NCBI GenBank assembly: GCA_002387725.1
Contig: DGKK01000034.1
Coordinates: 23,334 to 45,865 of the forward strand
Source: Nitrospirae bacterium UBA4572
GTDB lineage: Bacteria; Nitrospirota; Leptospirillia; Leptospirillales; Leptospirillaceae
Direction of reading: 5' to 3'
DNA: 22,532 bases
Shown here: positions 7,333 to 15,208 of the stretch, in pieces
How positions within the stretch are numbered: the first letter of the stretch is position 1
Layout: every line of letters starts with the position of its first letter
Made by a program: the position numbers and the translations under genes
The notes under the pieces: model-generated
What the model was told of the DNA's origin: nothing
The model's database searches: none
What the model saw: only the letters and a program-made list of their open reading frames with translations

Positions 7333-8619
7333 TTGGAGTCACTGGAAAAGGAAAAGGTCGGAGGCGCGGCGGCAGAGGCCCCGACAGTTCGGCGGGAAAT
7401 TACGCTCTCCACTCTTCGCCAGGCTGTCTTGAATGGCCTTGACTCCTCGATCAAGACAGAGCAGTTCCTCCTCAACATGGGGCCCCAGCACCCCAGTACC
7501 CATGGTGTGTTGAGAGTTCTGCTTGACCTTGACGGGGAAAGAATCAAAAAGGCCGTTCCCGACCTGGGATACCTCCATCGCGGCACCGAAAAGATTGCTG
7601 AATACCGAACCTATAATCAGATCATCCCTCTCACGGATCGATTGGATTATGTTTCGGCGATGGCCAACAACTATGCCTTTGTTCGGGCCGTTGAAAAGCT
7701 TCTTCAGCTCAAGGTTCCAGCCCGCGCCGAGTATATCCGAACCATCGTGGCCGAGATGCAGCGAATCGTCAACCATCTTTTTTGGCTTGGGACTCAGGCG
7801 CTTGATATTGGTGCGATGAGTGTTTTCTTCTACACATTCCGTGAACGGGAAGTTCTCCTTGACCTTTTCGAGAAGATTTGCGGGGCCCGCCTGACAACCA
7901 ATTATTACCGGGTTGGGGGTGTGGAGGGAGATTTGACACGCGATGTCATCGACGCCCTCTATTCCTTTGTTGAAACCTTCGAAGGACATATCAAGGAATA
8001 CAATACGCTCCTTGAGACCAATCGTATTTGGCTGGCCCGGACAAAGCATATAGCCGTCATCACAGGCGAGGATGCCGTCAATTTTGGTCTGTCCGGTCCC
8101 ACCTTGCGTGGCTCCGGGGTCGATTATGATCTTCGAAAATATGAGCCCTATGCGGCCTATGATCAGGTCGAGTGGAGCGTGCCTGTAGGCCATAATGGAG
8201 ATATATACGACCGTTATTATATCCGGGTTGAGGAAATGCGTCAGAGTGCCTCAATCATTCGGCAGTGCCTCGACAAGCTCCCCGAGGGGCCATTCATGAC
8301 CGACGACCACAAGGTCTCCTTCCCACCTAAAGGGCGGGTCATGCATAACATGGAGACCCTGATTCATCACTTCCTCCTTGTTGTGGAAGGCTTCAAGACT
8401 CCCCCTGGCGACACCTATTGTGGAACGGAGACGCCCAAGGGAGAGCTTGGCTTTTATATTGTCAGTGACGGCTCGGGAAAACCATACCGGATGAAGATTC
8501 GGGCCCCGTCATTTGTCAGCATGGGAGCCTTTGATCATATGGCAAGGGGCTATATGATCGCAGACATCGTTACCATATTCGGAACCTATGATATCGTTAT
8601 GGGAGAGTGTGATCGCTGA
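7333..8619 (+). CDS. nuoD: NADH-quinone oxidoreductase subunit D
   Basis: The 49-kDa-type subunit, homologous to the large subunit of NiFe hydrogenases. With NuoB it forms the quinone reduction site. 428 residues if TTG 7333 is the start, chosen because AAGGGG (7321-7326) is 6 bases upstream. A later start (for example TTG 7429) would remove an extension of about 32 residues that most homologues lack, so the N-terminus is uncertain. Conserved core: MGPQHPSTHG at 49-58, with the quinone-pocket His residues H53 and H57; Y106 in DRLDYV, matching the quinone-contacting Tyr; GYLHRGTEKIAE; and a natural family C-terminus ending GECDR. The hydrogenase nickel-binding Cys residues are absent, as expected. 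Confidence 0.96.
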   Translation: MESLEKEKVGGAAAEAPTVRREITLSTLRQAVLNGLDSSIKTEQFLLNMGPQHPSTHGVLRVLLDLDGERIKKAVPDLGYLHRGTEKIAEYRTYNQIIPLTDRLDYVSAMANNYAFVRAVEKLLQLKVPARAEYIRTIVAEMQRIVNHLFWLGTQALDIGAMSVFFYTFREREVLLDLFEKICGARLTTNYYRVGGVEGDLTRDVIDALYSFVETFEGHIKEYNTLLETNRIWLARTKHIAVITGEDAVNFGLSGPTLRGSGVDYDLRKYEPYAAYDQVEWSVPVGHNGDIYDRYYIRVEEMRQSASIIRQCLDKLPEGPFMTDDHKVSFPPKGRVMHNMETLIHHFLLVVEGFKTPPGDTYCGTETPKGELGFYIVSDGSGKPYRMKIRAPSFVSMGAFDHMARGYMIADIVTIFGTYDIVMGECDR

Positions 8620-8640
8620 CGAGAGTCAACGCATTTTCCC

Positions 8641-8757
8641 ATGTGCCGCAGGTTTAATCCTGTGGCGGATCAATGCCCTGAACATATGGGGGGAGAAGCT
8701 CCTTTTCTCGTAGGACAGGGCAATATTTCAACCGAAACTGACATTCTTCGGAGATAG
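8641..8757 (+). CDS. possible 38-residue ORF filling the nuoD-nuoE gap
   Basis: ATG 8641 to TAG 8755-8757 encodes 38 residues (MCRRFNPVADQCPEHMGG then EAPFLVGQGNISTETDILRR). It stops 4 bases before the ATG of nuoE, an operon-like spacing, and shares the nuoD frame: after the nuoD stop TGA the frame stays open to 8757. There is no good ribosome binding site before ATG 8641, and a run of this length without a stop is not rare by chance. No family recognised. It overlaps two RNA hairpins, which may be the real reason this gap exists. Confidence 0.15.
   Translation: MCRRFNPVADQCPEHMGGEAPFLVGQGNISTETDILRR
8645..8721 (+). other. paired hairpins in the nuoD-nuoE gap
   Basis: First hairpin: GCCGCAGG (8645-8652) pairs with CCTGTGGC (8659-8666), 8 bp with one G-U and a 6-base loop. 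Second: GCCCTG (8675-8680) pairs with CAGGGC (8716-8721) and encloses a smaller stem GAGAA/TTCTC (8693-8697 with 8705-8709). Neither is followed by a T-run, so they do not look like terminators. Possible roles are mRNA processing, stability or control of nuoE translation. Confidence 0.4.
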
Positions 8758-8761
8758 CAGA

Positions 8762-9292
8762 ATGGCACACAATGACAATGCTGCGACAATAAATATCACC
8801 GATGAAGAGATCGATCATATATGTGAGGAGTTCGGCAACAGGGAAGGTGCTGTTGTTCAGATTCTTCAGACTATCCAGGACAAGTACGGATATGTCCCCG
8901 CTGAAGTTCTCGAACGTGTGGGAGAGGATCTGGGGATCCCCCATAGCAAGATGTTCGGGGTTCTGACTTTTTACTCTCAGTTTTATCGGGAGCCACGAGG
9001 AAAATTCATTCTCAAGGTCTGCGTGGGAACTGCCTGTCATGTTCGTGGGGCCGGTCTTCTGGTCGACAAGATAAAGGAAAATCTCCATATCGAAGAGGGG
9101 GAAAACACCGAGGATATGATGTTTACCCTCGAGCCCGTTTCCTGCCTCGGGTCCTGCGCCCTGGCTCCCATGGCGATGGTCAATGGAAATACCTATGGAA
9201 AGCTCTCCGGAGACAAGATGGTGGATCTTCTCAAGCAATTCAGGGAAGAGTCTGCGGGAGAACCCGAGACGGAGGCCTCTCCTGCCTCCTGA
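8762..9292 (+). CDS. nuoE: NADH-quinone oxidoreductase subunit E (24-kDa type)
   Basis: Thioredoxin-like [2Fe-2S] subunit of the NADH dehydrogenase arm, carrying cluster N1a beside the FMN of NuoF. 176 residues. An N-terminal helical domain (about 12-60, with DKYGYVPAEVLERV) precedes the thioredoxin fold. All four ligands are present: C87-x4-C92 in CVGTACHVRGA and C128-x3-C132 in CLGSCALAPM. The last 15 residues are an acidic, low-complexity tail. ATG 8762 follows CGGAGA (8749-8754). HndA/HydC subunits of NAD(P)-linked hydrogenases have the same fold; the NuoF partner encoded next is clearly of that group, while the rest of the operon is complex I. Confidence 0.95.
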   Translation: MAHNDNAATINITDEEIDHICEEFGNREGAVVQILQTIQDKYGYVPAEVLERVGEDLGIPHSKMFGVLTFYSQFYREPRGKFILKVCVGTACHVRGAGLLVDKIKENLHIEEGENTEDMMFTLEPVSCLGSCALAPMAMVNGNTYGKLSGDKMVDLLKQFREESAGEPETEASPAS

Positions 9293-9320
9293 TTCACCCG
9301 GGAGCTGGCACGACCGGAAT

Positions 9321-9335
9321 GGAGACAGCGTCTCC
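9321..9335 (+). other. perfect hairpin after nuoE
   Basis: GGAGAC (9321-9326) and GTCTCC (9330-9335) pair perfectly around the 3-base loop AGC. It starts 28 bases after the nuoE stop and has no T-run. It may protect the 3' end of a processed nuoE message; that is inference. Confidence 0.4.
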
Positions 9336-9461
9336 TGACCAGTCAGTCTTGGGTGTAATAGTCGCAGGATTGCAGGGTGACTTCACTCTGTTTTCCGGCG
9401 TAGATGATTCGTGAGTGATATCCCATATACAGTATGTATTTCATGCTGTTTTCTTATAGGT

Positions 9462-9496
9462 GAGTCATGGGGGATGTCGCCCCTGACTCCGAGGAG
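9462..9496 (+). promoter_or_regulatory. 10-bp hairpin competing with a stem over the nuoF ribosome site
   Basis: GAGTCA (9462-9467), bulged T9468 and GGGG (9469-9472) pair with CCCC (9480-9483) and TGACTC (9484-9489) around a 7-base loop. The nuoF ribosome binding site GAGGAG (9491-9496) follows after one base. ACTC (9486-9489) can instead pair with GAGT (9494-9497), which would cover the ribosome site. The two structures exclude each other, so formation of the large hairpin would leave the nuoF site open. The pairings are directly seen; the regulatory meaning is inferred. Confidence 0.5.
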
Positions 9497-9504
9497 TTTA
9501 CCTG

Positions 9505-11358
9505 ATGGCAACACAGACGGTAGAAGAAATGGCGGCCGGTCTCTTTCGCGATGTGGCAATCCCTACGATCCATATTGGGATGGCAACGTGCGGCCTCGCC
9601 GCCGGAGCCCGCTCCATTGAGGAACTGGTCGTAAAAGAGCTTGAGAAGAGAGGACTTGAGGCCCGAATCATTCCGACAGGCTGTATCGGAATGTGCCACA
9701 ACGAGCCCCTTCTGGACATCACGATGCCCGGAATGTACCGCGTCTCGTACCGGAACGTAAAGGCATTGATTATTCCACAGATTTTCGATGCCCATTTCGT
9801 GAAGGGGGAATTTGCAAAAAAATACGCGGTCTGCCAGATTCCCATCGCAGGCCATAAGCCATTCGAGGGGCTGCCTCTCATGGCCGAGACAGGCTTTTTC
9901 AGGGGCCAGGTGAAGATTGTCTCCAGCCGATGTGGTCTTATCGATCCCTCAAGTATCGATGACTATATTGCCACAGACGGCTACAAGGCCCTTCGGAAAA
10001 TGTTGACTGAGATGACCCCTGACATGGTCATTGATGAAATGACAAAGTCGGGACTCAGAGGGCGCGGGGGAGGCGGCTTTTATACCGGCCTCAAGTGGAA
10101 ACTGACCCGCCAATCCCAGGGCGAGGAAAAGTATGTTGTTTGCAACGCCGATGAAGGCGATCCCGGTGCCTTTATGGACCGGTCGATTCTGGAAGGGGAT
10201 CCCCATAGTGTCCTTGAGGGCATGCTGGCGGCATCCTATGCCATTGGCAATGCCAAGAAGGGATACATCTATTGCCGTGCGGAATATCCTTTGGCAATCA
10301 AGCGCCTTCGCAAGGCGATCGACGATGCAAGGGAGCGTAACTTCCTCGGAGACAATATTCTTGGGACAGGTTTTTCCTTTGATATTACGATCAAGGAGGG
10401 CGCTGGCGCCTATGTTTGTGGAGAAGAAACAGCCTTGCTCGCCTCCCTGATGGGCGAGCGCGGAATGCCTTGGCCAAAGCCTCCCTTTCCCGCACAGAAA
10501 GGCGTTTGGGGAAAGCCGACAGTGATCAATAATGTTGAAACCCTTGGCAATGTGGGACACATTATTCTCAACGGAGGTGATTGGTATGCCTCCTATGGCT
10601 CAGAGAAGACAAAAGGAACAAAGACTTTTGCTTTGACCGGATCTGTCAAAAACTCAGGATTGATTGAAGTACCGGCGGGAACTCCCTTGCGCTCCATTGT
10701 CTTTGATATTGGGGGAGGGATGCTCGAGAAAAAGATTCCGTTCAAGGCTGCCCAGCTGGGAGGCCCTTCCGGAGGATGCATTCCCGCTTCCGGGCTCGAT
10801 ACGCCGGTAGATTTTGAAAATGTCATTGCGGCGGGAGCGATCATGGGGTCGGGGGGAATCGTCATTATGGACGAAGCCTCCTGCATTGTTGACACAGCAA
10901 AGTTCTTCCTCAAGTTTACCCAGGATGAGTCCTGCGGGGAATGTACCCCTTGTCGCGTGGGTTCGAAAATCATGCTGGAGATCCTCACAAGGATTACCGA
11001 GGGGAAGGGACAGGAAGGCGACCTGGATGAGCTTATCCGCCTTTCCATGTATGTCAAGTCAAACTCTCTTTGCGGTCTTGGTGCTGCAGCCCCGAATCCG
11101 GTCCTCTCGACGATTCGCTATTTCAGGGAAGAGTTTGAGGCCCATATTCGCGATAAACATTGTCCGGGTACCGTATGTGCCAATTTGATCAAGTATGTCG
11201 TCATTGAGGAGGACTGTACCACATGCGGTCTTTGCGAGCCGGTCTGTCCGACGGGCTCTGTGACCTGGGACAAGGGCGAGGTTGCCCATATCAATCTTGA
11301 GACCTGTATTCGCTGCAAGGCATGTGTTGATGCCTGCAAGTTCAGAGCGATCATTTAG
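9505..11358 (+). CDS. nuoF: NADH-quinone oxidoreductase subunit F, HydB/HndC-type with extra FeS domains
   Basis: FMN- and NADH-binding subunit that takes hydride from NADH and passes electrons to the FeS chain. At 617 residues it is much longer than the roughly 420-450 of ordinary NuoF. Domains: (1) thioredoxin-like N-terminus, about 20-115, with C29, C60 and C64 but no obvious fourth ligand; (2) FMN/NADH core, with LRGRGGGGFYTGLKW at 184-198 (usual form GRGGAGFPTG), NADEGDPGAFMDRS at 214-227 and GAYVCGEETALL near 301-312; (3) SLBB-like region; (4) cluster N3, C477-x2-C480-x2-C483 and C523; (5) Cys pair C553-x4-C558; (6) two [4Fe-4S] ferredoxin motifs, C571/C574/C577/C581 and C601/C604/C607/C611. 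This is the layout of hydrogenase subunits HndC/HydB. Position in a full nuo operon argues for complex I use. ATG 9505 is 8 bases after GAGGAG. Confidence 0.95.
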   Translation: MATQTVEEMAAGLFRDVAIPTIHIGMATCGLAAGARSIEELVVKELEKRGLEARIIPTGCIGMCHNEPLLDITMPGMYRVSYRNVKALIIPQIFDAHFVKGEFAKKYAVCQIPIAGHKPFEGLPLMAETGFFRGQVKIVSSRCGLIDPSSIDDYIATDGYKALRKMLTEMTPDMVIDEMTKSGLRGRGGGGFYTGLKWKLTRQSQGEEKYVVCNADEGDPGAFMDRSILEGDPHSVLEGMLAASYAIGNAKKGYIYCRAEYPLAIKRLRKAIDDARERNFLGDNILGTGFSFDITIKEGAGAYVCGEETALLASLMGERGMPWPKPPFPAQKGVWGKPTVINNVETLGNVGHIILNGGDWYASYGSEKTKGTKTFALTGSVKNSGLIEVPAGTPLRSIVFDIGGGMLEKKIPFKAAQLGGPSGGCIPASGLDTPVDFENVIAAGAIMGSGGIVIMDEASCIVDTAKFFLKFTQDESCGECTPCRVGSKIMLEILTRITEGKGQEGDLDELIRLSMYVKSNSLCGLGAAAPNPVLSTIRYFREEFEAHIRDKHCPGTVCANLIKYVVIEEDCTTCGLCEPVCPTGSVTWDKGEVAHINLETCIRCKACVDACKFRAII

Positions 11359-11375
11359 TGGGTGAGGCTGCTTCC

Positions 11376-14012
11376 ATGGTGAAATTGACAGTCAACGGAA
11401 AAGAGGTCGAAGTTCCTGCTGGGACAACGATCCTTCATGCTGCCTCTGCCGCAGGGTTCTCCATTCCGACTTTCTGCTATAACCCCCGTATGGATCCGGC
11501 CGGCTCCTGCCGTATCTGTGCAGTGGAACTTGAAGATAGCAAGCGGACAGTTATGGGGTGCATCACGCAGGTAACCGAAGGTATGAAGGTCCTCACCGAG
11601 TCTTCGAAGGTCCATGAGGCCCGCAAGACCAACCTCGAGCTCCTGCTTCTTCACCACCCCCTTGATTGCCCCGTTTGCGACTGTGGAGGGGAGTGTCCCC
11701 TTCAGAATATGTCCTTCGCCTATGGGGGATCGGACTCCCGCTTTGAAAGCCATCGGAACGATGAACCCGAAGATATGAAAAGTGAGGTTCTCGTATTTAA
11801 TTCGAATCGTTGTATTCTCTGTGGAAAATGCGTTCGTATCTGCGACGAAATTCAGGACGTACATGCAATTGGGTTTATCAATCGAGGGTTCGACACCATC
11901 ATCGGTCCGCCCTTAGGAAAGAAGCTTGATTGCGAATTCTGTGGCGATTGTCTTGAAGTCTGTCCGACGGGAGCGATCACCGACAGATTTGTGCGCTACC
12001 AGTTCCGTCCCTGGCAAATGGAGAAAACCGAAACAACATGCACATCCTGTAGTTCGGGATGCCGCATGGTGGTGGATACGGAAAATGAATCCATCGTAAG
12101 AATTTCCTCCCGAGAGGGACTGGGCCCCAATGAGGGATCGATCTGTGTGGTTGGACGATTCGGGTTTAACGGAGTTCAAAGCAAAAGTCGCCTCGAGACT
12201 CCGTATGTCAAAAAAGCCCAACGCCTGGTTCCGTCGACGTGGGATGATGTCCTTCCCGAACTCTCGACAAAGCTTTCCGCCATCGTCTCTCGGGGTGAGG
12301 GCCGTGTGGCCGGCTTGGCCTCTTCCCGACTTCCTCTTGAGGATGCCTTCATTTTCCAGAGGTTCATGCGCCAGGCCCTGAAGTCAAATTTCCTCGATAC
12401 AGAAGCCCGTCAGGGCTTAATGAACATGGCACTTCCTCTTGTCTCTGCCACTGGTTCGCTTCGTCCCCTGGTGGATCATGAGGATATTGTGAAGGCCGAT
12501 CTCATCGTTGTTCTCGGTGCCGATCCAGCGGTTGAGTCGAATATCACCGGACTAGCCATTAAAAAGGCGGTCAGGAAAAACAGAGCGGCCCTCTACCTTG
12601 TCCATGGTCGTGATGTCAGCATCTCAAGTCGCGCTCGTGAGGTTATTCGCCTGGCCCCTGGATATGAGGCAGTTTTTCTTCGGGCCCTCCGTGAAACACT
12701 CTCCTCCGGGACAGGCGATCTTTCCCCGGAGGTTCGCGTCCGCCTGGATAATTGGGGTGTCAATCCTGATGCATTCCTTCGCCTTGTCTCTGACGTAAAA
12801 TCATCAAAGCGGACGATCTTCGTTACCGGAAGAAGATTCCATCGCTCCGATGCGGCATTTGAGGCCTCCCATGAACTTATTCGCCTTATGGGAGAGCGAG
12901 GACTTTTTGCCTCTGAAGGGAGCGGCCTCTTTGTCCTTCCAGAGTCTGGAAACGACTTAGGGGTTCTCATGATGGGTGCCTCTTTCGAGTGGCTCCCGGG
13001 ACTTCTTGAGGCGAAAAATTCCGAACAAAGGTCCGTTTGGGAAAGCCATTGGAATACGAAGCTCCCTTCGGGTGGAGGAGGCTTGCGGGAGATCCTAGGC
13101 GGAATCGAGGCAGGAGAAATACGGGCCCTCATCTCCTTTGGGGTCGATCCTCTTCGCTTCCTGCCAGACTCTGCCGGCGTACGTAAAATTCTCTCCAAGC
13201 TGGAATTGATTGTGGTGGCTGATCTTTTTCAGGGACCTCTTGCCGATATGGCCCACTATGTCCTCCCGGCTGCAAGTTCCTTTGAGCGTTCTGGCCATGT
13301 GGTGAGCGCCGAAGGGTTCGTCCAACCCGTGGCTGCGGCCATGGCCCCTTGGGGAAATGCCCTGGCCGAAGGAAACATGATTCTGCGTCTTGCGGCTCAG
13401 ATGGGGCGTCCCTTACCGTTTGACTCCCTCGAGGCAGTCTCCGCTGAAATTTTCCGTATCTTCCCGGATCTTCGTCCTTCAACACGAAATGCAGCCTATT
13501 TTCAGGGAAAGACAGGAGAGATCCTTCTTTCGATACCCAGTTCACAGCCTCCTCACAAGGCCGAGAGAGAGTCCGTCAATTCCCGCATGGCCGACTTCTT
13601 GAAACAACCTCCTCACTCTATTGCAGCACCGACTCCGGATGATAAGGTTGCGAAAGAGGAAAATACCTTTGTTATGACCCTTTCAAAGTCCATCAACCAC
13701 GCCGGAACCCAAACCCTCCTCGATTCAAATCTTATGACCATCGAGGGTGAAGGGCTCCTCCGTGTGCCGCGTCAATGGGCAAGAAAGATGAAGCTCAAGA
13801 AGGGAGCCTGTGTATCGGTTTCAACCCCCCATGGCCGGATTTCCCTTCCGATCGAGCCGGTCTCGGGGATGGCCGACGGGGAGGTTCATTTTCCGTTCCA
13901 TTTTGCCGATGCCCGTTTCATGGAGCTATTTCCCGGCAGCGTCAGCTTCAATGTGCATTCCGGCGCGCAGTCCGGACAGACGATTGACGTTAAGGTCGAG
14001 CCGATCGCCTGA
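11376..14012 (+). CDS. nuoG: NADH-quinone oxidoreductase subunit G
   Basis: The 75-kDa-type subunit that carries most of the FeS wire of complex I. ATG 11376 is preferred (878 residues, GGTGAGG 8 bases upstream); GTG 11358, overlapping the nuoF stop, would add six residues but lacks a ribosome site. Ligands: [2Fe-2S] N1b C34, C45, C48, C62; N5 H94, C98, C101, C107; the two ferredoxin-like clusters C146/C149/C152/C156 and C186/C189/C192/C196; and a further cluster C222-x2-C225-x3-C229 with C257, matching N7, which only some bacteria keep. The remaining roughly 600 residues form a molybdopterin-oxidoreductase-like domain including a C-terminal MoCo-binding-type barrel (about 760-878), thought to be cofactor-free in NuoG. 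It lacks an obvious formate dehydrogenase active-site Cys/Sec context, and its place in the operon supports NuoG. Confidence 0.95.
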   Translation: MVKLTVNGKEVEVPAGTTILHAASAAGFSIPTFCYNPRMDPAGSCRICAVELEDSKRTVMGCITQVTEGMKVLTESSKVHEARKTNLELLLLHHPLDCPVCDCGGECPLQNMSFAYGGSDSRFESHRNDEPEDMKSEVLVFNSNRCILCGKCVRICDEIQDVHAIGFINRGFDTIIGPPLGKKLDCEFCGDCLEVCPTGAITDRFVRYQFRPWQMEKTETTCTSCSSGCRMVVDTENESIVRISSREGLGPNEGSICVVGRFGFNGVQSKSRLETPYVKKAQRLVPSTWDDVLPELSTKLSAIVSRGEGRVAGLASSRLPLEDAFIFQRFMRQALKSNFLDTEARQGLMNMALPLVSATGSLRPLVDHEDIVKADLIVVLGADPAVESNITGLAIKKAVRKNRAALYLVHGRDVSISSRAREVIRLAPGYEAVFLRALRETLSSGTGDLSPEVRVRLDNWGVNPDAFLRLVSDVKSSKRTIFVTGRRFHRSDAAFEASHELIRLMGERGLFASEGSGLFVLPESGNDLGVLMMGASFEWLPGLLEAKNSEQRSVWESHWNTKLPSGGGGLREILGGIEAGEIRALISFGVDPLRFLPDSAGVRKILSKLELIVVADLFQGPLADMAHYVLPAASSFERSGHVVSAEGFVQPVAAAMAPWGNALAEGNMILRLAAQMGRPLPFDSLEAVSAEIFRIFPDLRPSTRNAAYFQGKTGEILLSIPSSQPPHKAERESVNSRMADFLKQPPHSIAAPTPDDKVAKEENTFVMTLSKSINHAGTQTLLDSNLMTIEGEGLLRVPRQWARKMKLKKGACVSVSTPHGRISLPIEPVSGMADGEVHFPFHFADARFMELFPGSVSFNVHSGAQSGQTIDVKVEPIA

Positions 14013-14056
14013 CGGAATTCCTTTATTACAAGTCAGAAAAGAGTTTTTTATTCCGA

Positions 14057-14116
14057 GGGAAGGTTGTCTTCCCGAAAAGGGATCTTGTGTGTTGAAAGCT
14101 TCCGGAGTTCCGGAAG
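14057..14116 (+). promoter_or_regulatory. two perfect hairpins before nuoH
   Basis: GGGAAG (14057-14062) pairs with CTTCCC (14068-14073) around a 5-base loop, and CTTCCGG (14099-14105) pairs with CCGGAAG (14110-14116) around AGTT. Between them AAAGGGA (14076-14082) precedes GTG 14089, which could open a 14-residue reading frame (VLKASGVPEVNRKG) ending at 14133, 3 bases before nuoH. Translating it would unfold the second hairpin. Hairpins are seen; leader-peptide control is speculative. Confidence 0.45.
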
Positions 14117-14136
14117 TAAACAGGAAAGGGTAGGGT

Positions 14137-15150
14137 TTGGCCAACGACCTCATCGGAGCCCTTGTCGTCATGCTGGGCGTCCTTTTTGTAGTATTGACGA
14201 TGATTGCATACCTGACATACCTTGAGCGCAAGGTTCTTGGGTTTATGCAGGACCGCCTTGGTCCGATGGAGGTGGGACCATGGGGCCTTCTCCAGCCACT
14301 TGCCGATGGTATCAAGCTTCTTTCGAAGGAAGACATTATTCCGAGCGAGGCCAACCGGGCGATCTTTCGGATTGCTCCGGTCATCTCCCTTGTTCCCGCG
14401 ATCCTCGCATTTTCCGTCATTCCTTTCGGTCATGACTCATTCTCTCTGTTGGGTGTGACCCTCCATCCCTATATTGCTGATATCAACGTTGGAATCCTTC
14501 TCATCCTGGCCCTTTCCTCTATTGGAGCTTATGGCATTCTCCTTGGGGGATGGGCCTCGAACAGCAAGTACTCAATCTTGGGCGCCCTGCGCTCGGCGGC
14601 TCAGGTCATCAGCTATGAGCTGACGGCAGGGATGTCGGTGATCGGAGTATTGATCCTTTCTGGCTCAATGTCACTTGTCAAGATAGAGGATGCCCAGTCA
14701 GGCGGTTTCTGGCACTGGTACATCTTCCCCCAGATTGTCGCCTTTGTTATCTATGTGATTTCCGGGATTGCCGAAACAAACCGAACCCCCTTCGATCTTC
14801 CCGAAGCGGAGTCCGAACTGGTGGCAGGTTTCTTCACCGAGTATTCAGGGATGAGATTTTCTCTTTACTATCTCGCCGAATATGCCAACATGATTATTGT
14901 CTCTTCCATTGCGACCATTCTCTTCCTCGGTGGATGGAATCCTCCCATTCCCGCGCTTGGCTTTATTCCCCCTGTCATCTGGTTCCTTCTCAAAGTTTAC
15001 TTTTTCCTGTTCTTTTTCTTCTGGATTCGTGCAACCCTTCCTCGACTGCGCTATGATCAGCTCATGCGGTTTGGCTGGAAGATCATGCTTCCGGTCTCCT
15101 TTGCAAATATCATTGTGACGGGGATAGCGGCATACTTTTTGGAGCGTTAG
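14137..15150 (+). CDS. nuoH: NADH-quinone oxidoreductase subunit H
   Basis: Membrane subunit that joins the pump to the connecting arm and forms much of the quinone channel. 337 residues from TTG 14137, with AGGAAAGGG (14122-14130) 6 bases upstream. The next in-frame ATG (14170) would cut into the first membrane helix, so TTG is favoured. Seen: first helix about 5-27, then ERKVLGFMQDRLGP at 30-43, followed by GPWGLLQPLADGIKLLSKED, and the acidic loop TPFDLPEAESELVAGF (about 217-232), both hallmarks of the family. About eight hydrophobic helices follow in the expected spacing. The gene comes after a 124-base structured gap. Confidence 0.96.
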   Translation: MANDLIGALVVMLGVLFVVLTMIAYLTYLERKVLGFMQDRLGPMEVGPWGLLQPLADGIKLLSKEDIIPSEANRAIFRIAPVISLVPAILAFSVIPFGHDSFSLLGVTLHPYIADINVGILLILALSSIGAYGILLGGWASNSKYSILGALRSAAQVISYELTAGMSVIGVLILSGSMSLVKIEDAQSGGFWHWYIFPQIVAFVIYVISGIAETNRTPFDLPEAESELVAGFFTEYSGMRFSLYYLAEYANMIIVSSIATILFLGGWNPPIPALGFIPPVIWFLLKVYFFLFFFFWIRATLPRLRYDQLMRFGWKIMLPVSFANIIVTGIAAYFLER

Positions 15151-15208
15151 ACAAACGGCAGCCAAAACATGATCAGGTTTTCGGGATATTCCAGAAGAGG
15201 AGTTTGAG

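Noticed and set aside
9354..9359. TGTAAT as -10 box of an internal promoter in the nuoE-nuoF gap
   Set aside because: No recognisable -35 sequence 16-18 bases upstream and no extended -10 TG.
9434..9463. Nine-codon leader peptide (MYFMLFSYR) ending at the nuoF hairpin
   Set aside because: No ribosome binding site upstream and too short to separate from chance, although its stop overlaps the hairpin start.
11376..14012. Reading this gene as a formate dehydrogenase alpha subunit, and the nuoE-F-G set as a formate dehydrogenase or hydrogenase
   Set aside because: No catalytic Cys/Sec context or hydrogenase H-cluster motif is visible, N5 and N7 ligands are those of NuoG, and the set lies inside a complete nuoA-N operon.
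15151..15208. Hairpins in the nuoH-nuoI gap, and the similar 5-bp stems in the J-K and M-N gaps
   Set aside because: AT-rich or only 5 bp; such pairings are expected by chance in gaps of 50-60 bases.
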